From Flammeovirgaceae bacterium UBA1842 (GTDB taxonomy: Bacteria > Bacteroidota > Bacteroidia > Cytophagales > Cyclobacteriaceae): a DNA stretch of 52,756 nucleotides. Of this stretch, positions 1-5,810 are shown in pieces (the first letter of the stretch is position 1; the number at the start of each line of letters is the position of its first letter). The DNA is taken from assembly GCA_002338655.1 (NCBI GenBank), contig DDIU01000013.1, positions 1 through 52,756 of the forward strand, in the 5' to 3' direction. The notes under the pieces were generated by a model. The model was not told the origin of the DNA and made no database searches. It saw only the letters and a list, made by a program, of their open reading frames with translations. The position numbers were made by a program, and so were the translations under genes.

Positions 1-42
1 ACTATTCCTTACCCGCTCCCCTTTCTTAAAGCGTCTTTTCAT
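1..42 (-). CDS. Possible 5' end of a minus-strand gene cut by the window edge
   Basis: Read on the minus strand from an ATG at 42, the first 14 codons give a basic peptide (MKRRFKKGERVRNS) that runs off the window. The KKGERVRN pattern resembles the start of small bacterial KGDxVR-type proteins (YodC/DUF2158-like), but 14 residues cannot establish this. It lies downstream of the protease gene on the same strand. It could equally be chance. Confidence 0.25.
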   Translation of the reverse strand, partial: MKRRFKKGERVRNS

Positions 43-155
43 AGGCTTAATTCACTTATTTTTAATTCAAAGATCTTGTTGTATTTAAGTATACGAAGAA
101 AATCTATTTTCGTACTAAAAACGAATGTTTATTTTTCAAAATTAATTATCATTTT

Positions 156-1628
156 TTAAACCCCCAAACCATAGTAATAGGTACCTGAGCCATTTCCATA
201 GATGCCCTCAAGCAATATCCCGCCTTCTTTATTGTCCAATATCTTCTCCACATCCTCCTTGCTTTTCACTTTCTGGCCATCAATTTTGGTAATGATAAAA
301 CCCTCACGCATATCAGTGTATTTTCTGATTTTACCTGGGCGCAATGATTTTACTAAAACACCGGATTCAATACCCAATTTTTTAAGGGTTTTGCTGTCCA
401 GTTCTTCAAGGTCAGCACCTAATACAGTCAACTTCTCTATGTTTTTCTTCTCTACTATCTCTGTATTGCCATCACGGTTTTTCAATAGCACTTGATAATC
501 AATTTCCTTGCCGTTGCGGTTCACTTTCAGATTCACCTTATCGCCTGGTCGTTTACTGCCCACATAGCCAATCAAATTGGCGGTATTTTCCACATCAATG
601 TCATCAATTTTGATTATCACATCGCCTTTCTTAATGCCAACGTCCTTAGCTCCGCTATTATCAGCCAGTCCCACTACATAAGCCCCTTCATTTACCGCAA
701 GGTCATTCTCTTTGACCAATGGACTGCTTACGGTTTGGATAGTCACTCCTAACCAGCCACGTTGCACTACCCCGTAGGAGATAAGGTCTTCTACCACCTT
801 GCTCACAATATTCGATGGAATGGCAAATGAATACCCAGAATACGAGCCTGTTGGACTGGCAATGGCCGTATTGATACCTACTAAATCACCATTCAAATCA
901 ACCAGTGCACCTCCGCTATTACCGGGGTTCACGGCTGCATCAGTTTGGATAAATGATTCGATGGAAGTGCTATCTCCGATGATGCCAATGTTTCTGGCCT
1001 TTGCACTGATGATCCCCGCTGTTACGGTAGAATTTAAATTAAATGGGTTGCCCACAGCCAGTACCCATTGCCCCACACGGGCATTATTGGAGTCGGTAAA
1101 AGTAAGGTAGGGCAGGCCTTTTTCCTCAATCTTAATAACCGCCACGTCAGTAGTGGGATCTGTTCCAATTACTTTGGCCTTAAATGTTCTGTTGTCATGT
1201 AATGTCACTTCCAGTTCATCGGCATCGTTTACCACGTGGTTATTGGTCACAATGTATCCCTGATCATTGATGATTACCCCTGAGCCCGAAGCTACCCTTG
1301 GGCCACTAGGCCTTCTGTCGTCCCTAAAATAGGGGCCAAAGAAGTCTCTTAGTTGGTCTGGAATTTGTGAATTCTGCGTAAATCTAGATTCATTTTTGGT
1401 GTTGGTGATATGCACAACGGAATTCATTACTTTTTCCGAGGCTGCTGTAAAATCCAGAGGGACCGAATTTACATCCCCAGTATAGGATGCTTTCAGAGCA
1501 GGGATTCCCTCAACATGCTCAATTCTTATAGGGTTCTCATTTTTATCGAACAACTGAAATGATCCGATAGTTAGCAAACTTCCTAATATAGCAGCTGCCA
1601 TAAGGGTACCAAAATTTTTCATTTTCAT
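156..1628 (-). CDS. htrA: HtrA/DegQ-type periplasmic serine protease with two PDZ domains
   Basis: This is a 490-aa Do-family endoprotease that degrades or refolds damaged envelope proteins. A hydrophobic N-terminal segment (about residues 7-26) targets it to the periplasm. The trypsin-like domain (about 60-280) carries the full triad: His131 in TNNHVV, Asp161 in TTDVAV and Ser238 in GNSGGALV. Two PDZ regions follow (about 285-385 and 395-490), as in DegP/DegQ. A short acidic insert (DFFGPYFRDD) sits before the catalytic core, as is usual in Bacteroidota homologues. The start may be Met1 or Met3. It lies downstream of hsp20 on the same strand, but a hairpin terminator separates them, so it probably has its own promoter. 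Whether it is nearer DegP or DegQ cannot be decided by eye. Confidence 0.95.
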   Translation of the reverse strand: MKMKNFGTLMAAAILGSLLTIGSFQLFDKNENPIRIEHVEGIPALKASYTGDVNSVPLDFTAASEKVMNSVVHITNTKNESRFTQNSQIPDQLRDFFGPYFRDDRRPSGPRVASGSGVIINDQGYIVTNNHVVNDADELEVTLHDNRTFKAKVIGTDPTTDVAVIKIEEKGLPYLTFTDSNNARVGQWVLAVGNPFNLNSTVTAGIISAKARNIGIIGDSTSIESFIQTDAAVNPGNSGGALVDLNGDLVGINTAIASPTGSYSGYSFAIPSNIVSKVVEDLISYGVVQRGWLGVTIQTVSSPLVKENDLAVNEGAYVVGLADNSGAKDVGIKKGDVIIKIDDIDVENTANLIGYVGSKRPGDKVNLKVNRNGKEIDYQVLLKNRDGNTEIVEKKNIEKLTVLGADLEELDSKTLKKLGIESGVLVKSLRPGKIRKYTDMREGFIITKIDGQKVKSKEDVEKILDNKEGGILLEGIYGNGSGTYYYGLGV

Positions 1629-1733
1629 AATCTTGTTTTATTTGTCGTCATCCGATTTACCTCATACTCCTGAGTCGGACTGTATTAAAAACGAAGTGGG
1701 GAAAACGGATGTTTGATTTTTAACATTATTTAA

Positions 1734-1779
1734 GAGATGAGGTCTACTTAGTTTTAAAAAATTAGTAGACCTCACCTCT
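1734..1779 (-). terminator. Hairpin terminator after hsp20
   Basis: A perfect 10-bp stem (GAGGTCTACT at 1739-1748 with AGTAGACCTC at 1764-1773) has an AT-rich 15-nt loop. It lies just downstream of the hsp20 stop codon and should end that transcript before the protease gene. Confidence 0.7.
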
Positions 1780-1791
1780 TTATTTTATAGA

Positions 1792-2220
1792 TTAATTAAT
1801 TGAGATCAATCTTGCTGGCTTATCTTTAGCCTCTTCTTTTTTAGGGATATTTAATCGTAATATCCCATCGGTATAAGTTGCTTTTATTTTATCGCTTTCC
1901 ACGGTTTTTGGCAACGTGAAAGTGCGTTGGAAAGAACTGTAAGAGAATTCTCTTTTCGAATAATTCTCCTCTTTGCTTTTTTCAGTCTCTTCCTTTTCAT
2001 AAGAAATTGTAAGCACCTGATTATCCAGCTCAATCTTAAAATCCTTTTTATTCATTCCCGGTGCGGCCATCTCTACTTCGTAGTTATCCGCAGCCTCTTT
2101 AACATTTACGGCTGGAGCCGTGTTGAATGAATTAAATCCGTTGTTAAAAAACAAATCCCTTCCGAAATTATCATCAAAAAGTGTCGGAAACAGATCGTTT
2201 GTTCTTCTAATAAGTGTCAT
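1792..2220 (-). CDS. hsp20: Hsp20 / alpha-crystallin small heat-shock protein
   Basis: This 142-aa protein is an ATP-independent holdase that keeps unfolding cytoplasmic proteins soluble. A short N-terminal region (to about residue 35) is followed by an alpha-crystallin domain with the AAPGMNKKDFKIEL start and the DGILRLNIPK signature. The C-terminal ISI anchor (IxI motif) binds the groove of a neighbouring subunit. The length is typical of bacterial class A Hsp20. A clear Shine-Dalgarno site (GGGAGG, 2225-2230 on the plus axis as CCTCCC) supports the start, which is unusual for this lineage. It sits beside an HtrA protease, making a local protein-quality-control pair. A possible sigma-54-like promoter lies upstream. 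Confidence 0.96.
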   Translation of the reverse strand: MTLIRRTNDLFPTLFDDNFGRDLFFNNGFNSFNTAPAVNVKEAADNYEVEMAAPGMNKKDFKIELDNQVLTISYEKEETEKSKEENYSKREFSYSSFQRTFTLPKTVESDKIKATYTDGILRLNIPKKEEAKDKPARLISIN

Positions 2221-2265
2221 AATTCCTCCCTTTTTTAAGTTAAAATTTATTTTTACTCAAAAATG

Positions 2266-2306
2266 ATCAAAGTGTATACCAATGGGTAAAAACTGCCAAA
2301 ATGACA
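2266..2306 (-). promoter_or_regulatory. Possible sigma-54-like promoter and dyad upstream of hsp20
   Basis: On the minus strand TGGTATACACTTTGAT (2281 to 2266) keeps the GG...G spacing of a -24/-12 RpoN promoter, with A in place of the usual C in the -12 GC. Directly upstream is TGTCATTTTGGCA (2306 to 2294), an imperfect dyad TGYCA-N3-TGGCA. The promoter type is inference; no activator gene is visible nearby. Confidence 0.35.
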
Positions 2307-2370
2307 CTTAAAGGGCGATTTTAGACAAAATCAATGACTAATTTTCAGTATTTGGTTGTTTCACGAATCA

Positions 2371-2405
2371 AAAAGCCTCCCCAGTTTTTACGCTGAGGAG
2401 GCTTT
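2371..2405 (-). terminator. Rho-independent terminator after the YwqK-like gene
   Basis: Read on the minus strand, AAAGCCTCC-TCAG pairs with CTGG-GGAGGCTTT around an 8-nt loop and is followed by a run of T. The stem is about 12 bp with one mismatch. It lies about 60 bp past the stop codon of the 2467-3051 gene. Confidence 0.85.
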
Positions 2406-2466
2406 CTATAAATCCGTAAGGAAAACAACTAATTACCTTCCAAGTTTTGGGGCATATTTGGTAATC

Positions 2467-3051
2467 TTACTTCTTTACCAACTCCCCATTATTATATTCA
2501 TATTCAATGGTCACATTTCCTTCTTGGTCGTACCATTTAGATATGCCATTTCGGAGCCCATTGGAGTATTGGCCTTCTTCTAAAATTTTGCCGTTGTCAT
2601 AATATACCTTGACCATCCCATCAATTTTACCATTGACATAGTGCCGCTCTTCTTTTATACGTGTATGGTTAAATTGTTTCCAATCACCATTTAATTGACC
2701 GTTACCATAATAAGCGACCTTTTGTAGTTGCCCTCGATCGTCAATCTCGAAATAGGCCCCTTGTTGCAAGCCATTAACATAGGTGGTAATGGTTTTAGGT
2801 ATCCCTGTTTGGGAGTATTCCGTCCAGGTGCCGGTTCTTTGGCCATTTAAGTAATCGCCTTGGCTATTACCGGTAGGGGCCTCGATGGTAACCCTTATCA
2901 GGTCCGGATTATTTTCATAAGGTTCTTTAATGGCATTTTCCGGCAAGGAGGCCAATCCCTCTAATGTAGCTTGATTAAATTCTTCCTGCTTGTTACAGGA
3001 TACCAACAGGGCGATAGAAAATACAATTGCAATACTTTTCATGTGTTTCAT
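2467..3051 (-). CDS. YwqK/MORN-repeat lipoprotein
   Basis: This 194-aa predicted lipoprotein has a signal peptide ending in the lipobox LVSC, followed by NKQEE. From about residue 60 it is built of short repeats (GQRTGTWTEY, YGNGQLNGDWKQF, YVNGKIDGMVKVYY, YSNGLRNGISKWYD) of the MORN/YwqK type. Members are often labelled 'toxin-antitoxin system YwqK family antitoxin', but no toxin lies next to it here, so a generic envelope or protein-binding role is more likely. Translation could start at Met1 or Met4; GAAGG lies just before Met1. It has its own promoter candidate and a strong terminator, so it appears monocistronic. Confidence 0.85.
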   Translation of the reverse strand: MKHMKSIAIVFSIALLVSCNKQEEFNQATLEGLASLPENAIKEPYENNPDLIRVTIEAPTGNSQGDYLNGQRTGTWTEYSQTGIPKTITTYVNGLQQGAYFEIDDRGQLQKVAYYGNGQLNGDWKQFNHTRIKEERHYVNGKIDGMVKVYYDNGKILEEGQYSNGLRNGISKWYDQEGNVTIEYEYNNGELVKK

Positions 3052-3086
3052 CCTTCTAAAATTTTACTGGTAAATATTGTGCGCCC

Positions 3087-3118
3087 TAAATTTAGAAAAT
3101 TTGAGTAAAGATCAACAA
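3087..3118 (-). promoter_or_regulatory. Bacteroidota-type promoter of the YwqK-like gene
   Basis: On the minus strand a TTG (3115-3113, within TTGTTG) is followed after 18 nt by TAAATTTA (3094-3087), seven of eight matches to the TAnnTTTG -7 element. It lies 36 bp before the start codon. Confidence 0.4.
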
Positions 3119-3150
3119 GTCGTAAATGAAATTGAGACGTCACATGCAGC

Positions 3151-3184
3151 TATCACTTCTCCAGACATGTCAGGACAAGTGATA
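3151..3184 (-). terminator. Hairpin after the TonB-like gene
   Basis: TATCACTT (3151-3158) pairs with AAGTGATA (3177-3184), and after a 1x1 mismatch TCC pairs with GGA, giving an 11-bp interrupted stem. It lies about 50 bp past the stop of the TonB-like gene. There is no strong T run, so it may be a processing site instead. Confidence 0.45.
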
Positions 3185-3235
3185 CCCACACAGTTTGCAA
3201 AATAGATACGGGGCTCACGCTCCCTTTAACAGTTC

Positions 3236-3898
3236 TCAATTCAGCCTAAATTCAATGGGGATTACTCTTTTTACCCTTACCGGAATTCCTCTTTGCTTCC
3301 CTGGATTCCATTTAGGTGCTTTGCGCATAATTCTTAATACCTCTTCATCACAACCTGCCCCGATGCCTTTAAGAATTTCAAAATCTACCAATTCCCCATC
3401 TTCATTTACTATAAAGTTGACTATGACCTTTCCTTCAATATCCAATCTTTTGGCTTGTTGAGGATATTTCAGGTTCTTACGCACAAAATTGTAGAACGAC
3501 TCATAACCTCCCTCTGGCATAGGCTCAACTTCTGAGGTAAGCCATACTTCCGGGGCTTTTTCAATTGGAGGATCTTCAACTACTGTTGGAGAAGGAACAT
3601 GTAATGGAACAACAAGCTCAATAAATGGTTCTTCATCTAGCGGTTCTTTATCATCTGGCACCTCAACTATTGTAATGATTTTGGGTTTAGGCGGTGGTGA
3701 TGGCGGATTCTGAATTGTAATCGGGGGCAACACTTCATCTAAAGTATTACCTGTTACGACAATTGGCTCAACGATCATCTCTTGTGTACGGTACTCAAAA
3801 GCACTCACACACAGCATCATGGCCATGAGCAGTCCAATTTGAAAGAAAAGGCCTGACTTACTTCGCAGTTCCTTTTCTGGGTTTTTACGTTTTTCCAT
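3236..3898 (-). CDS. TonB-family energy transducer
   Basis: This 220-aa protein should span the periplasm and pass inner-membrane proton-motive energy to outer-membrane transporters. One N-terminal membrane segment lies at about residues 17-35. A proline- and acid-rich linker follows (PPSPPPKPK, DDKEPLDEEP), then a C-terminal TonB domain (about 145-220) with YPxxAKRLDIEGKVIVNFIVNEDG and the final IPIEFRLN strand. The layout matches the short TonB proteins that Bacteroidota carry in many copies. No ExbB/ExbD genes are nearby. A 560-bp repeat array separates it from the sigma-factor pair upstream on the same strand, so co-transcription is possible but unproven. Confidence 0.92.
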   Translation of the reverse strand: MEKRKNPEKELRSKSGLFFQIGLLMAMMLCVSAFEYRTQEMIVEPIVVTGNTLDEVLPPITIQNPPSPPPKPKIITIVEVPDDKEPLDEEPFIELVVPLHVPSPTVVEDPPIEKAPEVWLTSEVEPMPEGGYESFYNFVRKNLKYPQQAKRLDIEGKVIVNFIVNEDGELVDFEILKGIGAGCDEEVLRIMRKAPKWNPGKQRGIPVRVKRVIPIEFRLN

Positions 3899-3930
3899 TA
3901 TTTTCGATGTTTAGTGAATAATTAAAAATC

Positions 3931-4500
3931 TACCTTTTCCCTTTAGGGTTGGGGTAATATAAATTGTTTTCCTTCCCACACCCTTTTATTCCCTAAAGGG
4001 ATCACCCCGCAGGGCTTAACATACCCTTTTATTCCCTAAAGGGATCACCCCGCAGGGCTTAACATACCCTTTAATTCCCTGAAGGGATCACCCCGCAGGG
4101 CTTAACACACCTTTTAATTCCCTAAAGGAGACCTTCTCCTAGGTCTTCTAATCTACTTTCACTCTTTAGGGTTGGGGTTTTCGCAATCTTCTCCTAGGCC
4201 CACTGCTCACCCTTTAATTCCCTAAAGGGATCACCCCACAGGGCTTAACACACCCTTTAATCCCCTAAAGGAGAGCTTCTCCTAGGTATTCTAATCTACC
4301 TTCACCCTTTAGGGTTGGGGTTTTACGCAATCTTCTCCTAGGTCCACTGCTCACCCTTTTATTCCCTAAAGGGATCACCCCGCAGGGCTTCCTCCACCCT
4401 TTTATTCCCTGAAGGGATCACCCCGCAGGGCTTAACACACCCTTTAATTCCCTAAAGGGAGCTTCTCATATACCTTCTAATCTACTTTCACCCTTTAAGG
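3931..4500. repeat. Array of nine 43-bp repeats with interspersed B units
   Basis: Unit A (consensus CCCTTTTATTCCCTAAAGGG then ATCACCCCGCAGGGCTTAACA) starts at 3981, 4024, 4067, 4110, 4210, 4253, 4354, 4397 and 4440. Adjacent copies are exactly 43 bp apart. The copies at 4110, 4253 and 4440 are truncated after CCCTAAAGG and run into a B unit. Two full B units (about 4131-4209 and 4274-4353) contain CTTCTCCTAGG at both ends and ATTCTAATCTACCTTCACCC inside; a partial B-like stretch is at 3931-3955. B matches the 3' end of the adjacent 97-aa gene. Each A unit contains the self-complementary CCCTAAAGGG and the small hairpin CCC-CGCA-GGG. Confidence 0.95.
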
Positions 4501-4759
4501 TTGGCGTAACACCTGGCCGGGATATTGTCATTGTCTGTGCTTTGGGCGCAGCATTGTCTTTAGTTTCTTTTTTGGCAAAAATGAAATAAGTGGTAATCAG
4601 TAATACCACAAAAAACAGCAGGAATAAGCCCAGTTTAAATACTTTGCGCATTCGGCTGGCTTTTTTATGCCTTTCCAATACCTCATGATAGTTCCTGAAG
4701 CCCTCAATTCTGCCTGAGGTCATTCTATGCCGTCTCAATTTTATTTCATGTCTTCCCAT
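4466..4759 (-). CDS. Small single-pass membrane protein encoded with the ECF sigma factor
   Basis: This 97-aa protein has a basic N-terminal half of about 40 residues (many Arg, His, Lys), one membrane helix (about 42-62, GLFLLFFVVLLITTYFIF) and a short outer tail. Its start codon shares one base with the sigma-factor stop codon (TGATG), so the two are translationally coupled. That position suggests a membrane-bound partner or anti-sigma-like regulator, but there is no recognisable zinc-binding or RsgI-type anti-sigma motif. The last 12 or so codons (PTLKGESRLEGI) lie within a copy of the B unit of the adjacent repeat array, so the C-terminus may be repeat-derived. Confidence 0.8.
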   Translation of the reverse strand: MGRHEIKLRRHRMTSGRIEGFRNYHEVLERHKKASRMRKVFKLGLFLLFFVVLLITTYFIFAKKETKDNAAPKAQTMTISRPGVTPTLKGESRLEGI

Positions 4760-5370
4760 CAGTCGCTAATATTGACTTTAAAATGTTTTTTAAGCTTCTC
4801 AATAGCTCTGTAAAGCCGCATTTTGGCTCCACTTTCACTTATATTAAGAATGAAGCTGATCTCTTTAAACCCACGTTCTTCGAAAAACCTAAGTTCCAAT
4901 ACCTCCATTACATCAGTGGGTAAAGTATTCAATGTGTCAATGAGCCTTGCTATTTGTTCTTCACTAAATGCGGCTTCACTCTCGGTTTCTATTATTTCTA
5001 AGAGCCGCTCTTCTTCCAAACTAAAAACCCTTTTTCGGCTCTTCTTGTTAAAATGTTTGTTCACTTCATTACTGGCAATTCGGTATAACCATGCTGAAAA
5101 TGGAACCCCCCGATACTCATACTTTTTTAAATGCTGCAATGCCTTCAGAAAGGTCTGGGAGGTTAAGTCATTAGTTAGTTCTTCATCGTCAGTGCGTCTT
5201 AGTATAAAGTGAAATATGCGTTCAAAATATCTATTGTAAAGCTGGCCAAACACAGTTGCATCCTCTTTCGCCTTTGAAACAATTTGCTGTTCCTCGGCTA
5301 TCTCCTGTTCGGTCATATGTATGGCTTTGTCCAAAAGCTTACTATAGATGTTACTGCTCATATAATTCAT
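4759..5370 (-). CDS. ECF-type RNA polymerase sigma factor
   Basis: This 203-aa sigma-70-family factor has region 2 at about residues 35-110, with FHFILRRTDDEELTNDLTSQTFLKALQ and PFSAWLYRIASNEVNKHF. Region 4 is at about 140-195 and contains LPTDVMEVLELRFFEERGFKEISFILNISESGAKMRLYRAIEKLK, the -35-binding helix-turn-helix. It lacks regions 1 and 3, as ECF factors do. The downstream 97-aa membrane protein is coupled to it by a 1-nt overlap and is the likely regulator. The nearest start is the Met before NYMSSNIYSK; the second Met (residue 4) is also possible. Target genes cannot be read from the window. Confidence 0.93.
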   Translation of the reverse strand: MNYMSSNIYSKLLDKAIHMTEQEIAEEQQIVSKAKEDATVFGQLYNRYFERIFHFILRRTDDEELTNDLTSQTFLKALQHLKKYEYRGVPFSAWLYRIASNEVNKHFNKKSRKRVFSLEEERLLEIIETESEAAFSEEQIARLIDTLNTLPTDVMEVLELRFFEERGFKEISFILNISESGAKMRLYRAIEKLKKHFKVNISD

Positions 5371-5484
5371 ACACTTAAAAAGGTCACAACTTAATTTACT
5401 TATTTAAAATGAGTATAGCGTATGTAAAACAACGATAACCGTCTTGATTTTACTTAAAGGGTCATTCCAAGTCAAAAACCTACC

Positions 5485-5564
5485 GATGAAGTGTTTGATA
5501 TTTCACTTTTAGTCCTCCCTCCACTTCCCTCCAAAGGGAGAAATTTGGCATCAAACACGTCATC
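5485..5564. repeat. 80-bp imperfect palindrome
   Basis: GATGAAGTGTTTGAT (5485-5499) is the reverse complement of ATCAAACACGTCATC (5550-5564) with one mismatch. Inside it CTCCCT also pairs with AGGGAG. It resembles a REP/MITE-like folded element and has no coding capacity. Confidence 0.6.
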
Positions 5565-5754
5565 TCAATTTGTCCCGAAGGGATGCCTTTGGCATGCGTT
5601 TTCTCGAACATGTTAATTCCCTGAATGACGATTTTATTGTTGAGTTATCCACAACTCATTGATAATGAGATGCCATTTCCCTTCTTATTCCATAAAATAT
5701 TATTCCCGTACAGGGCGGCCATTGGAATAAAACCTACCATTCAACACATTGTTA

Positions 5755-5785
5755 TTGTAGAGAATGACAATAATCAATACATTTA
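5755..5785 (+). promoter_or_regulatory. Candidate promoter of the zinc metalloprotease gene
   Basis: TTG (5755-5757) is followed after 20 nt by TACATTTA (5778-5785), close to TTG-N19-21-TAnnTTTG. It lies 25 bp before the chosen start at 5811, which supports that start over the longer open frame. Confidence 0.35.
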
Positions 5786-5810
5786 TTCATTCAACATTTT
5801 AATGAGCCTT

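Larger units (their letters stand above)
5371..5810. other. 440-bp intergenic region between divergent genes
   Basis: The sigma-factor promoter and the metalloprotease promoter should both lie here. It contains a long imperfect inverted repeat (5485-5564, listed separately), then two tiny hairpins (TCCCGAAGGGA and TGCCTTTGGCA at about 5573-5595). An open frame continues upstream of the metalloprotease to 5625, but that part has no signal peptide or coding character and is judged untranslated. Confidence 0.6.

Noticed and set aside
2467..3051. YwqK antitoxin of a toxin-antitoxin pair
   Set aside because: It is a lipoprotein in its own transcription unit with no adjacent toxin gene, so the inherited family name does not describe its likely role.
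3981..4482. Regular 43-bp spacing suggested a CRISPR array
   Set aside because: The units are tandem copies of one sequence with no unique spacers between identical short repeats, and no cas genes are present.
5625..5810. N-terminal extension of the metalloprotease open frame
   Set aside because: The signal peptide begins at 5811 and a promoter-like element lies at 5755-5785, so the upstream part is most likely untranslated.
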